DNA of 64,000 nucleotides from Turneriella parva DSM 21527 (GCF_000266885.1 NC_018020.1:4216001-4280000), one strand, 5' to 3'. Positions 54,162-64,000 are shown, numbered from the stretch's first letter. Notes: a model not told the origin generated them from the letters alone. Program-made: numbers and translations.

Positions 54162-54329
54162 CAACGCAGCGGCAAGTCTGAATGCATTTTCTGCGGGCGG
54201 TTGGCCTTCGATTGAATGCCTGTTATTTAAACCCAATCCTGACCCGCTGGTAAATACAAACCATTTGCGCTCCCGGTAGGTCTCGCAAAGTGCTTGCCTG
54301 AGCATCAAAGCCTTCTATTCAAAATCATT

Positions 54330-54737
54330 ATGAAGTATAAATTTTGGCAAATCGCTGTTGCCCTCTTAGTTGCATCTTGTGGTCAGGCACCTACAACAGA
54401 AACACCGGCGCCGCCACCCAAATACCATACCCCAACAAACCCAGGTGCATGGGAAAGCAAAGCAAAGGAACACAATGTGAGTGTGCGCTACCTCAGCTCT
54501 GATGCTATCGAAGTCACCCTGCCGCTGCAATCCTCAATTCAGCCAAGGCATTTTATCGAGGCAATTTTGCTGCAAGACGATAGAGAGAAAGAAATCGCCG
54601 TGCAGCTATTTAAACCTTCTTATGTTTCTGCCAAGGCTGAATTTAAACTACCAGATTCAACGAAGCCATATTACATTGTCATCAAATGCAACTTGCATGA
54701 CATGTGGATGTTTCCCGTGCCTGCAAGGCAGCAGTGA
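54330..54737 (+). CDS. lipoprotein resembling superoxide reductase (desulfoferrodoxin domain)
   Basis: This 135-residue protein begins MKYKFWQIAVALLVASC with a lipobox at C17, then a P- and T-rich linker. The rest aligns by eye with the iron-binding domain of superoxide reductases: KEHNVSV (H48), RHFIEAILLQDD (H74) and KCNLHDMWMFPV (C120, H123), the last close to the family's CNLHGLW. One usual histidine (from an HP motif six residues before H74) is replaced by serine (S68). It could still be a surface metal or redox protein, or a member that has lost activity. The start at 54330 is chosen for the lipoprotein signal. Confidence 0.6.
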   Translation: MKYKFWQIAVALLVASCGQAPTTETPAPPPKYHTPTNPGAWESKAKEHNVSVRYLSSDAIEVTLPLQSSIQPRHFIEAILLQDDREKEIAVQLFKPSYVSAKAEFKLPDSTKPYYIVIKCNLHDMWMFPVPARQQ

Positions 54738-54748
54738 TTCTACCAACA

Positions 54749-55642
54749 ATGGTTAGTCGTATTTCCGCCTTGGCTGTTTGTATTGCTCTGCTTCTGGGCT
54801 GTGGGGGGCGAAATCTGGGCGACCAGACTACAACAATTCGTTGGAAAAAGAATATTAGCGCAGCAGAAATGGCGGCGCTGTGGCCGGCAGACATGTCCAG
54901 CAAGATTCACGGGTTTGGGCCAAAATACGGAAAGATCGACGTCTATGACTATGAAGGTATCAATATCGTGATCACTGATGCCCGGTTTGCGACGCGTGAT
55001 CTCGCCTTTGGGTTTCATTCTCTCTTGGCAGCTGAGCCGCGCAACACCTTCGAATCGGGCATCTGGTACCGACCGCCCTACCTATCTGGCCTCAACAGCG
55101 AGCGTGTGGTATTTGCCTTCTCGCCAAATCAGATGAGCTTTTTCTCCCCTTTTGTGCGCGACGAATTGGCGAGGCGTCTGGGAAAAAGTTCTCTAGATGA
55201 GACAATGCTTTCATGGCACAAGCAGGTATTACCAAAATCGAATATCTATCGTGATTCAGAATTCTACCTGCCAGAGATTAGAGTATTTGATATCCCACTA
55301 CTGAATATTTACGGGGCAAAATACCAAAGCAAGAATTCTATTGCTCATCTTTACATAGCTCGCTACAACAACGAAGGCCTGGCCGAAGAAACAAGAGCTT
55401 CAGTAATCATGAAAGCAAGACGGTCTCAGAAAAAACTCACCGAATATCCCAGTCGCCTGGGTAGCCGCGACCGCGGAACCTGGTGGAAAAACCCCGACGG
55501 CTCAGTCAGCGCTATCTTGGCATACCGCTGGCTGGTTTTGTATTTTGCCGACTACGCCGACGAATGGCATCTCGATCAGGTGATACAGGACTGCTTCACA
55601 CAAATGCACCGAGTGCGCGACAGGGCTCTCACCGAGCCCTGA
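54749..55642 (+). CDS. predicted lipoprotein, unrecognised
   Basis: I do not recognise this protein of about 297 residues. It starts MVSRISALAVCIALLLGC with a lipobox at C18. Notable stretches are KYGKIDVYDYEGINIVITDARFATRDLAFGF and SGIWYRPPYLSGLNSERVVFAFS. It begins 12 bases after the superoxide-reductase-like gene on the same strand, so both may form an operon of two surface or periplasmic lipoproteins. No ribosome-binding site is clear. A start 15 codons earlier is possible but would bury the signal peptide. Confidence 0.65.
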   Translation: MVSRISALAVCIALLLGCGGRNLGDQTTTIRWKKNISAAEMAALWPADMSSKIHGFGPKYGKIDVYDYEGINIVITDARFATRDLAFGFHSLLAAEPRNTFESGIWYRPPYLSGLNSERVVFAFSPNQMSFFSPFVRDELARRLGKSSLDETMLSWHKQVLPKSNIYRDSEFYLPEIRVFDIPLLNIYGAKYQSKNSIAHLYIARYNNEGLAEETRASVIMKARRSQKKLTEYPSRLGSRDRGTWWKNPDGSVSAILAYRWLVLYFADYADEWHLDQVIQDCFTQMHRVRDRALTEP

Positions 55643-55651
55643 GTCTCCCGA

Positions 55652-58600
55652 TCAGTTCTTCTGGCGATACACAGCCAGCGGCTGGCCGCTCTTGCCAGCG
55701 GAGACATAGATGTAATAATCTGCCCCCTGCTGTACGCTGGTCGCCGAATAGATATTCAGCATATTCGTCGTATCGCCCAGACCATTGCCGCCAATCTGCG
55801 ACCACGATGCGCTTGCGGCCCCCGGGTTGGCAGTATTGGTGCGCCAGATCTGGATGCCACCGCCATTGTCGTAACCAATATACAAGTAGCTGCCGTTCGC
55901 AACCACCATGGTCATACTGCGATTACCCGCAACACCCATGTTGGTTACGCCCGTACTGTCATCAGCAACAATCGACCAATCAGCCGCATCACATTCTGTC
56001 GCATTACCCGTGGATGCGGGATCACACTTCCACAACTGTGCCCGGCGGTTCGTATCAGTGCCGTCGGTGCAGCCTGGATCCGCCGCGGGCGCGGCGGTCT
56101 GTGCTGCAACGAGCGCGCCGTTAGCGATGTTACAGACTGTCCTGGTAACAAACAACCTATTGTTGTAGATCGCAAACTGTGCAAAAGCCTTATCATATGG
56201 AAAGATATTGGCAATTTTAGTCAGCTGTAGCGAAAACCGGTTGTTGGTCGGGCTATTGAACCACGCCGCATTGCTGCGCGGTCCAATTTCTGTCCAGTCA
56301 GCGCAGGTGTTTACCGCGCTGCAGGCAATCGGGTTCGTATTGTTTGAACGGATAATGGTCCCGTTACGATCCACCTGATGATATCCTCCGTTTGCCGCGT
56401 AGAGGCGATTATTGAACACGATCATTGAATCAACACCGACAATGAAAGCATAATTCATACCCGTAGTTGTACCACCGGCAGAAGCACCGCCAAAATAGGG
56501 CATAAAGTCTATGCGAAAGCGGTTGCCATTTGTTCCGTCAGTCGCATCACAAGTGGAACCGGGTACGCAATCACCCCCTGGGCTACTACTTGAGAAATTA
56601 ACTTTACCAAAATCCGGCAGGTTATTTGGGCCCCCGCTATTATTCTTCGCCATGCCTGCATAGACACGATCATTCATCACTGCCATACTTTGCAGGCCTT
56701 GCGTTGCAGTACCCGTAATTGTACCGAGATCAATATAACTCCAATTCAAGGTAGAGTCGGTATCAGCCGTGTAGTAAATGTAGTCAAAATTAGCAGTACT
56801 ACGGGAACCACCAACAAACAAATAGTTAGATGCCCCCAGAGTTCCTACGGCAAATGTTCCCCTACCATCCTCATTATCTGGCCCACAACCGCCATTCTGG
56901 TTTGCGTTAAGGCTGGTGCAACCGGAATATCCCAGGGTCACATATGGCGGTACCGCTATACCACCATCCCGCGTCGTCGCGGTATTCGCATGTGTGCCAC
57001 CAGTGACATCTTTAGTAAACTCAAACTGCGCCAGCGTTGGGTTTGATCCGTCTGGGTTAAACCTAGCCACCGAATTGCCGTTGTTGTTGGTACCTACGTA
57101 TATCTTACCGTCGTACGAAACGACATTTCCGGCATCGGTACCGTCGCCAAATGGGTTTGAAGTAATCGGCCCCTGATTGAAGTTGTCGATTGCAGTGCCG
57201 CAGCCGCTAAAGCCGGCACGGTCGCGTGGCGACTGCTGCAAGCTTTCGCTCAGGTCAGAATTCTGGATAGTGCCCGCTGCCACATCGTCAAAGCCATCGC
57301 CATTCACGGCATTCGCCCCGATGGCCGTGAAGGCCGACCCGGTCTGCTCTACAACATGAACTATGGTCACTTCATTGTCATTGGGCGAGGTACCACGCGT
57401 TGCCGAAGAAAATGCGCCTAAACTGATCGGCCCGGTAACTTTGTACCGGGTAGTCGTCTCTGCACCACCTGCCCCTGAGCCACTCCTCACTGCCTTGTTG
57501 AAAACCACTTTGAATGAAGTCGTGCTCAAGCAAGTGGCGCTCGAGACTTTGAGGCGTTCATTGCCCAAGAAAGTACCGAATGCCGGCGTAGCAATTCCAA
57601 GACTTTCATTGACGTCTGTAATGCTTGATGAAGCGGTCAGGCGATAGGTCGTAGTTGAACACTGGTCTGCGTTCGTATCCAGCTCATAGATTGAAGCAGA
57701 TATAGCCGTCACAGTGCCCGTCAGGCTCACCGTATCTGAGCCAGAACCAGCGCAGCCAGTTTCGGTCGGATTTTCAATCAGCGTATAGTTACCCAAGACC
57801 GTTGCCTGGGCATTAACCACTGCTTCAGAGAATGTGATACGTATCTTACGAGCACCGGTTGCGCTCACGCTCACCACATACGGAGCGACGGCGCCTGTGA
57901 CCACCCGCGTCGGCGTCGTCAGCGAGACGTTGCCGCCAATATCATATATCCGACCCGAAGCCGGGTTGACCGTATCTGAGTTGATAGAACCTGCATCGAG
58001 GTTTGCACCCACACCCCCATCCATGAGACGGGCCGCCACGGCGTTGTCATCGCAGGCATTGGTATTGGTCCAGTTACCGGCGTTAGAATCCAAAGCATCG
58101 ACCCCCGCTGCCGAGGTGTCTGTGTATTGAATATCAAGGTGTGATAGAGTTCCTGAACAGCTGCCATCATTGCTTGCGTCGACGGGCTCGCTGAACGTGA
58201 TCGTCAGGTATTGCGAGGTGGTGACTCCCGTCGCACCGATAATGATCGCCGGGGCCTTATCTGCTTCGACGACACTGGCTGTGAGTATGTCTGCCGAGGT
58301 CTGGGTCGAACAATTCGCAGAATCGGTCTGTACAAAGCAACCGCCGGCTCCCACTGTTGATTTCAGGCTACTATCAGTCGCTAACAGGTTGGGTTTGGCA
58401 CCGGTGTCATAGGTTGCTCCGCCCACTTCGTCAAATGCCAACCAGATCGCCGTATCATTTGTACCGTTATCTGCCGGGTTCACGTTATTGATCGTGTCAC
58501 GTGTATCGAGCCGTACATTCGAATACCCTGCAACTGACCAAACCGTCGTCACATTGTGCAACTGATTGGTCGGACTGCCTGAGCTATTGTAACCATCCAT

Positions 58601-61600
58601 GGTAGCGTCATCGATATTCTTATCAAAGGTGAGTTTGACGTGATCGATTTTACCGTTGCCATCGGTGTCATAGTATTCTGCAGTCTGAATTTGAGGGCCG
58701 TTTGGAGTCGCAATGACGATTGCCTTGTTCGCGCCAAGAGAATTGGGCTGTCCCGGGTCGGGCAAAGTGAGCGTTGCCGAGTTTCCGGCTGCGTCAACAA
58801 TGGTGCCACCATTAAATTGCAGCGAACTATTCGCAACGTAATCAAGGTCGCCGCTCGAATGGCCAGCTGCTACAGTATAGTTGAAGGTGAGCGTTGCCCC
58901 GGGGCTACCCGAGCTGTAATTAACCACCGCATCAATTGCACCGGTTTCCAGTGTCAGCTGCGGATTTCCAGAAACCGTGACACTTTCATTAAATACGACC
59001 TGAACAGCAATCACCTGGCTCAGTCCATAGGTACCATCGCCTGTAGACGATGTGACACTGCTGACGGTTGGGCCTGTTATATCTATCGTGATCGACAGAT
59101 TACCCGATGCTGCGCTTTCATTACCCGCGGCATCTGTTTGCTTTGCATTCATTGTGCTGTGGGTTCCGGCGCTCAGAGTACCTGCCGTCACCGTAGCTGA
59201 CCCGCCAGCACAGGTAACGGCAGTACCGGTAGATGTAGTATTGTCATACAGCTGAACACTCGAACCATTTACGCATGAAACTGTGAATGATGGGGTCTGG
59301 TTGCTGGTCAGATTATCAGAGTTTGAAGAACCCGAATCTGTGCCGGCAGTCATATCTGGAGTTCCCGGTGCGGCATCGGCAGTCGCATCTACCGTGATCG
59401 AGAGACCAGTTGAATCGGTGCTCGTGTTGCCACCGGCATCGGTTGCAGTCGCAACCACTGAATTTACTCCCTCTGAAAGCGTAATGTCTCCAGACCAGAC
59501 GCCTGAACCATTCGCAGTCACTGTCTGCAGCAGCGTCCCGGCGCTGCTCGTCAGGTAAATCCTCACGGTTGCGTTCGCCTCTGAAGTGCCGTCGATCGTC
59601 AGAGCAGTCGTGTTGCGCGTGATATTGTCGCTGTTTGATGTTCCCGTATCATCGGCGTCGGCAAGATTCAGGGCAGCAGGCGCCGCCGGATTTCCCGTAT
59701 CAATCGTCACCGAAAGAGCCGAAGAAGCCACGCTCGCATTGCCCGCAGGGTCGGTCTGAACTGCAGTAATCGAACGTGCGCCCGCGGTAAGCGCTGCCGT
59801 TGTCAGGGTCACTGTGCCGCCAGCACAAACTGCAGATGAACCCGTTGCCACTGCATCGGAATAGAGCTGAACGGTTGAACCCGTGACGCATGAAATATCA
59901 AAAGTCGGAGTCGTATCATTCGTGATATTGTCAGAATTTGATGAACCCGTGTCACTTGCTGCCTGAAGGTCAGGTGTGCCCGTCGCTGCATCTGCCGTCG
60001 TATCGAGCGTGATCGCAAGCGCACCAGAGGCAACGCTGGCATTACCCGCAGCGTCGGTCTGAACCGCAGTAATGCTGCGGCTGCCAGCCGACAGGGCCCC
60101 TGTTGTCAGAGTCACCGTGCTGCCGGCGCAAACCGCTGACGTACCCGTTGCAACCGCATCAGAATAAAGCTGAACAGTTGAGCCCGTGACGCATGAAATA
60201 TCAAATGTCGGCGTCGTGTCATTCGTGATGTTGTCAGAATTCGATGAACCCGTGTCGCTCGCTGCCTGCAAATCAGGAGTGCCCGTCGCTGCGTCGGCAG
60301 TTGTGTCGATCGTGACGCTAAGACCAGCAGACGCAACGCTCGCATTGCCTGCAGGGTCAGTCTGTACCGCAGTGATCGTGCGGCTGCCAGCACCAAGGCT
60401 GCCAGATGTCAGGGTCACCGTACCCGAAGCGCAGGTACCAGAAGTGCCCGTCGCAACCGCGTCAGAATAGAGCTGAACCGTTGTACCCGTGACGCAGCTG
60501 ATATCAAAAGTCGGTGTTGTATCGTTCGTAATATTGTCGGTCGTAGATGAACCAAGGTCACTTGCTGCCTGAAGATCCGGCGTACCTGTCGCAGCCGGCG
60601 CACTCGTATCAATGGTGATGCTAAGCGCAGTCGAATCAGAACTCACATTCAGCGCCGCGTCGCGCGCCGTTGCAACTATGGAGTTGACTCCCGCTGAAAG
60701 AGTAATGTCTCCAGACCAGTTACCAGAACCGTCGGCGGTTACTGTCTGCAATAGTGTGCCCGCGCTGCTGGTCAGGTAGATGCGAACCGTTGAATTCGCC
60801 TCTGCTGTACCCGATATCGTCAGGTTTGCTGTCTGCGAAGTGATGTTGTCGCTGTTTGATGAACCACTGTCATCTGCTAATGCAAGGTCAAGACCAGCTG
60901 GCGCTGAAGGGGCAAGACGATCGGGAAAAGTTAACGTACCCGTATTCACCGTGTTCGGTGTTACGCCGTTCGTGCCGCTGTGAATCTCTCCCGTAGCAGC
61001 GCTTACCTGAATAGTCTCTACCCCACTCGTTGCGCCAGTATTCGTCAGATGAATGCGCATCGTCGTCGCACCCGCTGCAGGCGCTGTGCCTGGGCAGCTC
61101 GCGCTTGCCGTATCGGTAACACAAGTCACCGTAGCATCGGTCGAATTGCCGCTGTTCTGCGTAAAAGCACGTGTGAAGTCTGCAGCAACAACGCTGCCCG
61201 ATGGACCGTTGCTCGTATAAACACCTTCGCTCCACGTTACAGTAATATAACCCGTCGTCGTGCCCGTTGAAGTATAGGTAGGAGTGCCCGTAATACTCGC
61301 TACGCCGATCGCTGAAAGTGTCTTCGCGCCTGTAGTCACTGATGCCGCATTGCCTGCAGCATCGACAACCGCACCCGCAACCGAGGTAACTGTGATTGTC
61401 TCTGTGCCCGAAATAGTACCTGTATAAGAAAGCGTCAGAACGACCGTACCCGAGGGTGCTGTGTGCGTGATGCCCGTAATGCTCGCGCCAGTCGCCGTGC
61501 CACCATTGGCCGCGAAGGCGATCGCGAAGTCTGTTGTCGCGAGGCTACCACCAGCCGGCTTGTAGACGTTCTCTGAAAAGGTAAGTGTTAAGGTTGTGTT

Positions 61601-64000
61601 GCCAGTCAAAGGGCTCGTATTCAAAACTGGTGCCGTCGCATCAACTGTCAGGTTCAAAGCAGGCGAAGCAGCAGCGGATTCATTACCAGCTGTATCCCCT
61701 ACTTTATACGTAATCGTGTGAGCGCCTGCACTTAAGCCAGTGCCCGCTGCTGCATACGTGATCTGGTCGGCAGGTGCGCCAGCCATCGTCGTGTCGCCCG
61801 ATGTCAGGGTCCATGTCCAGTTGCCTGAACCATCAACAAGTGCTGCGCCAATCAGCGTCGCGCCGTCATAGATATAGACATAGTCACCCGCGGTCAGCCC
61901 TGAACCTGAAAGCGTCGGGGTCGTATCGCTCGTGATGTTATCGGTCGACGAAATACCCGTGTCTGAACCCGCCACAAGATCAGCCGCGGCAGCAGGGTTA
62001 CCCGGCGCACTCGCATCGTAATTTACAGTCAGCCCAGGCGAAAGGTCGCTCACAAGGCCAGTCGGGCCGACCGTTGCGACGTTAAAAACATTGTTACCGT
62101 TGGTCACCGTCGTGCCCGCGCTCGTCAACGTGATCGAATAGTTACCGCTGCTGTCTGAAACTGCGACACCCACGATCACGCCGTCATCGAAAAGATAAAC
62201 CGTCGTGTTCGCAGTAGTCGTGCCGGTGAACACAAGACCGGGAGCCACTGCGGCGCATGGACTTACTGTAGAAAAAACGCAAGGGTTCGTCGCATTGTCT
62301 GAATTCGAAACACCCAAATCTGAACTGTCGCCCAGATTTGTCGTCGCAGGCGCGGTCGCTGAACCACTGAACGTTGCAGAATTAGGAGTGCCAATTGTAT
62401 TGCCGGCTGTATCCGTTAAACCAGTCGCTGTCACCGTATAGCTGTTTGAAGAACCATATGCGCCCGGGGTAATTGTCAGGCGTACTTTCGTCGTATCTGC
62501 CTGCCTGACGGCTGCAGAAACAGAATTGCCGCCCGTAACTGTATACTTCGTCGCGCAGGTGCCCGTTGAAGTGCATTCAACAGAAGTCAGGCCCATCGAC
62601 TCTGTAAATGAAAGCTCGACAGTCATCGAATTGATCAACACCGCCTGGTAGAGCGTCGGTGCCGTCACCGACGAACCGATGCCAGAGAAATTCACTGTCT
62701 GCGAGGACATGATACGCGGCGTGGGAGAAGCTCTGTCCTCAATGTTTCGCACCGTCAGGGCATACTGGACGGCACTTGTGCCAGGAGCACTCAGCGTCAA
62801 CGTACAATATGTATAGGGCGATGGACAATCAGCACCTGTGATACTACCTGAAAGTGCAGGCGAAAACAAGTAGTTGTCAGCAAAATTTTCACCGCCGTTC
62901 ACGCCATTAGAATCATCCACCGGTTCGCTGAAATAAATGCGAACCTGCGTATTTGAAAGAGCAGAAACAGACACCACCGTAGGTGATGTCTCATCTGTAG
63001 CGTCGGTACCAGAATAGCTGAAGTTGGCACTGTTGTTCGTACCGCCAATCGCATTGCCAGCAAGATCAGAAACCGTGTTCACAGTTACCGTACACGTCGT
63101 TGGGCCAGCCTGTGATACCGTCGTCACTACAAGCTGCACAACGCCTGCGCTTACCTGTATCGGAGTTCCTGTTACAACTGTGGGGCAGCCAACAGGGCCT
63201 GAAAGGACAAAATCACCATTATCAATCGTTGCATTGTTGAGTGGTTCATTAAAATTCACAATAACTGTCGTCGCTGCATTCGACGAAGCACTCGTCACCC
63301 GGGGTGCCTGCGTCGAAGTTGGGCCCGTAAATGTACCGCCGTTCGGTACGGTCGTCAGAAGGCCATTGCCTGTGGCATCCTGGCCACCCGTCGGGGCAAC
63401 ATCGCTGTATGCCAGCGTGTAGGTCGTACCAGACGCCATTGCCGTAGCCAGGCTAATCCTGACATATGGAGAATAATCGCCCGCAGCGCCACCTGTCGGA
63501 GAAAGTCTTACTTCAGATATGTCCGTTGCAACCAATGGTGATAGGGTATAATCAAAACCATCGCCCGCAGTTGTATCGTCAATCGATGACCTTGGCCCGA
63601 TCGGCTCTGACCACTCTACCATCACTGTGCTGCTATCAACAGGGTAGATCGCCACAATATAAGGTTTGCCGTCGCCAGTGAAAGTCGTCGTCGAAGTTGT
63701 CAGGCTATTACCAGCAACATCCTGAATGCCAGAGATTGTCGCCGAATAATTCTGCGTCGTCTGGTCGGTAGATGTCGTCACATCGCAGTACGTATAGTTG
63801 CCTGCACCCGTGTAGCAGGTTACACCTGTCACCGTGAGCGAAGGAGAAAAAGAAAAATCACCCGTGCCCACGGTCGAATCGTTGATCGGTTCTGTAAAAG
63901 TCACACGCACCGTGTTCGAATTCGTCGCCTGAACCGAGGCTACCGCTGGTGCTGTCGTATCCGTCGCGGCAGAATAGCTGAAAATGGCTGACTGCGTCGC
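55652..64000 (-). CDS. giant Ig-like repeat protein, 5' end outside the window
   Basis: The frame is open from 55652 to the window edge, so at least 2782 residues are encoded and the true start is missing. The first visible part (about 800 residues) has bacterial Ig-like repeats of the form NTVRVTFTEPINDSTVGTGDF...SGIQDVAGNSL. The middle has tandem repeats with SDNITNDTTPTFDISC and TVRIYLTSSAGTLLQTV. The last 600 residues (GKIYVGTNNNGNSVARFN; NRLYAANGGYHQVDRNGTI) look like a beta-propeller-type domain. Cysteines are paired in many repeats, suggesting disulfides outside the cytosol. It is probably a surface adhesin or matrix protein. It converges on the two-lipoprotein unit, 9 bases apart. Confidence 0.82.
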   Translation of the reverse strand, partial: ATQSAIFSYSAATDTTAPAVASVQATNSNTVRVTFTEPINDSTVGTGDFSFSPSLTVTGVTCYTGAGNYTYCDVTTSTDQTTQNYSATISGIQDVAGNSLTTSTTTFTGDGKPYIVAIYPVDSSTVMVEWSEPIGPRSSIDDTTAGDGFDYTLSPLVATDISEVRLSPTGGAAGDYSPYVRISLATAMASGTTYTLAYSDVAPTGGQDATGNGLLTTVPNGGTFTGPTSTQAPRVTSASSNAATTVIVNFNEPLNNATIDNGDFVLSGPVGCPTVVTGTPIQVSAGVVQLVVTTVSQAGPTTCTVTVNTVSDLAGNAIGGTNNSANFSYSGTDATDETSPTVVSVSALSNTQVRIYFSEPVDDSNGVNGGENFADNYLFSPALSGSITGADCPSPYTYCTLTLSAPGTSAVQYALTVRNIEDRASPTPRIMSSQTVNFSGIGSSVTAPTLYQAVLINSMTVELSFTESMGLTSVECTSTGTCATKYTVTGGNSVSAAVRQADTTKVRLTITPGAYGSSNSYTVTATGLTDTAGNTIGTPNSATFSGSATAPATTNLGDSSDLGVSNSDNATNPCVFSTVSPCAAVAPGLVFTGTTTANTTVYLFDDGVIVGVAVSDSSGNYSITLTSAGTTVTNGNNVFNVATVGPTGLVSDLSPGLTVNYDASAPGNPAAAADLVAGSDTGISSTDNITSDTTPTLSGSGLTAGDYVYIYDGATLIGAALVDGSGNWTWTLTSGDTTMAGAPADQITYAAAGTGLSAGAHTITYKVGDTAGNESAAASPALNLTVDATAPVLNTSPLTGNTTLTLTFSENVYKPAGGSLATTDFAIAFAANGGTATGASITGITHTAPSGTVVLTLSYTGTISGTETITVTSVAGAVVDAAGNAASVTTGAKTLSAIGVASITGTPTYTSTGTTTGYITVTWSEGVYTSNGPSGSVVAADFTRAFTQNSGNSTDATVTCVTDTASASCPGTAPAAGATTMRIHLTNTGATSGVETIQVSAATGEIHSGTNGVTPNTVNTGTLTFPDRLAPSAPAGLDLALADDSGSSNSDNITSQTANLTISGTAEANSTVRIYLTSSAGTLLQTVTADGSGNWSGDITLSAGVNSIVATARDAALNVSSDSTALSITIDTSAPAATGTPDLQAASDLGSSTTDNITNDTTPTFDISCVTGTTVQLYSDAVATGTSGTCASGTVTLTSGSLGAGSRTITAVQTDPAGNASVASAGLSVTIDTTADAATGTPDLQAASDTGSSNSDNITNDTTPTFDISCVTGSTVQLYSDAVATGTSAVCAGSTVTLTTGALSAGSRSITAVQTDAAGNASVASGALAITLDTTADAATGTPDLQAASDTGSSNSDNITNDTTPTFDISCVTGSTVQLYSDAVATGSSAVCAGGTVTLTTAALTAGARSITAVQTDPAGNASVASSALSVTIDTGNPAAPAALNLADADDTGTSNSDNITRNTTALTIDGTSEANATVRIYLTSSAGTLLQTVTANGSGVWSGDITLSEGVNSVVATATDAGGNTSTDSTGLSITVDATADAAPGTPDMTAGTDSGSSNSDNLTSNQTPSFTVSCVNGSSVQLYDNTTSTGTAVTCAGGSATVTAGTLSAGTHSTMNAKQTDAAGNESAASGNLSITIDITGPTVSSVTSSTGDGTYGLSQVIAVQVVFNESVTVSGNPQLTLETGAIDAVVNYSSGSPGATLTFNYTVAAGHSSGDLDYVANSSLQFNGGTIVDAAGNSATLTLPDPGQPNSLGANKAIVIATPNGPQIQTAEYYDTDGNGKIDHVKLTFDKNIDDATMDGYNSSGSPTNQLHNVTTVWSVAGYSNVRLDTRDTINNVNPADNGTNDTAIWLAFDEVGGATYDTGAKPNLLATDSSLKSTVGAGGCFVQTDSANCSTQTSADILTASVVEADKAPAIIIGATGVTTSQYLTITFSEPVDASNDGSCSGTLSHLDIQYTDTSAAGVDALDSNAGNWTNTNACDDNAVAARLMDGGVGANLDAGSINSDTVNPASGRIYDIGGNVSLTTPTRVVTGAVAPYVVSVSATGARKIRITFSEAVVNAQATVLGNYTLIENPTETGCAGSGSDTVSLTGTVTAISASIYELDTNADQCSTTTYRLTASSSITDVNESLGIATPAFGTFLGNERLKVSSATCLSTTSFKVVFNKAVRSGSGAGGAETTTRYKVTGPISLGAFSSATRGTSPNDNEVTIVHVVEQTGSAFTAIGANAVNGDGFDDVAAGTIQNSDLSESLQQSPRDRAGFSGCGTAIDNFNQGPITSNPFGDGTDAGNVVSYDGKIYVGTNNNGNSVARFNPDGSNPTLAQFEFTKDVTGGTHANTATTRDGGIAVPPYVTLGYSGCTSLNANQNGGCGPDNEDGRGTFAVGTLGASNYLFVGGSRSTANFDYIYYTADTDSTLNWSYIDLGTITGTATQGLQSMAVMNDRVYAGMAKNNSGGPNNLPDFGKVNFSSSSPGGDCVPGSTCDATDGTNGNRFRIDFMPYFGGASAGGTTTGMNYAFIVGVDSMIVFNNRLYAANGGYHQVDRNGTIIRSNNTNPIACSAVNTCADWTEIGPRSNAAWFNSPTNNRFSLQLTKIANIFPYDKAFAQFAIYNNRLFVTRTVCNIANGALVAAQTAAPAADPGCTDGTDTNRRAQLWKCDPASTGNATECDAADWSIVADDSTGVTNMGVAGNRSMTMVVANGSYLYIGYDNGGGIQIWRTNTANPGAASASWSQIGGNGLGDTTNMLNIYSATSVQQGADYYIYVSAGKSGQPLAVYRQKN
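59690..60600 (-). repeat. three tandem 303-bp coding repeats
   Basis: Within the giant protein gene the motif GCATGAAATATCA and its surroundings recur with a period of 303 bases (for example 59891, 60194 and, slightly changed, 60497). Each unit encodes 101 residues with ATGTPDLQAASD and NDTTPTFDISCVTG. A second repeat type (TVRIYLTSSAGTLL) flanks them at about 59400-59690 and 60610-60900. Confidence 0.85.

Noticed and set aside
59690-60600. regularly spaced repeats that could suggest a CRISPR array
   Set aside because: The units are 303 bp, lie in frame within one long gene and encode Ig-like repeats; no short repeat-spacer pattern exists.

Overview
The window looks like a chromosomal stretch of a diderm, aerobic, moderately GC-rich spirochaete of the order Leptospirales (a Turneriella- or Leptonema-like organism). 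This placement is an inference. It rests on the many lipoproteins with loose lipoboxes (LSTQAC, LTTASC, LAAAC, LVASC), outer-membrane barrel candidates, a fused CcoN-CcoO oxidase, SpoVG, several large Ig-like surface proteins and a class III cyclase/cyclic-nucleotide signalling pair. No phage, transposase, plasmid or CRISPR gene was seen. Most genes are ordinary housekeeping or envelope genes.

Layout. 0-0.8 kb: a VapBC-type toxin-antitoxin pair. 1.1-3.5 kb: a circularly permuted ATP-grasp protein with its alpha-E partner. 3.6-12.4 kb: two giant lipoproteins in tandem that share a C-terminal domain. 12.5-16.7 kb: an outer-membrane protein, groES-groEL behind a degenerate CIRCE operator, and a second barrel-like protein. 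16.8-24.8 kb: DAHP synthase, a metallo-beta-lactamase/double cNMP-binding protein that meets an adenylate cyclase tail to tail, metY, queG and an Rrf2 regulator. 24.8-34.2 kb: a leftward cbb3 oxidase cluster in the order ccoI, ccoS, ccoNO, ccoQ, ccoP, ccoG, ccoH, SafE-like gene, phospholipase D. It carries the oxidase subunits, copper loading and assembly factors. 34.3-36.8 kb: spoVG, a YhhN-family gene, a lipoprotein and a HEAT-repeat protein. 36.9-41.3 kb: tRNA-Leu(CAG), an unknown protein, an epoxide-hydrolase-like protein, prpB, an M18 aminopeptidase and an ArsR regulator. 41.6-48.1 kb: pstS-pstC-pstA-pstB-phoU for high-affinity phosphate uptake, followed by a PP2C phosphatase with CBS-like domains and an LpxH-like phosphoesterase. 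48.1-54.1 kb: glycosyltransferases, the C-terminal half of a split transketolase, an AsmA-like protein and a DUF971 protein. 54.3-55.6 kb: two lipoproteins, one resembling superoxide reductase. 55.65-64 kb: the C-terminal 2.8 thousand residues of a giant Ig-like repeat protein whose start lies outside the window.

The most unusual signals are non-coding. Two copies of a roughly 160-bp structured repeat (about 17.9 and 53.1 kb) fold into a long outer stem with two inner hairpins, and a third element at 38.6 kb has the same architecture with other sequence. An imperfect 18-bp palindrome, GCTAYGRAATTYCRTAGC, occurs three times, once just upstream of pstS. Many gene ends and intergenic gaps carry long, perfect, short-loop hairpins, often with the stop codon inside the stem and without a U-tract. 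All functions are assigned by reading the translated sequence; no search was run.
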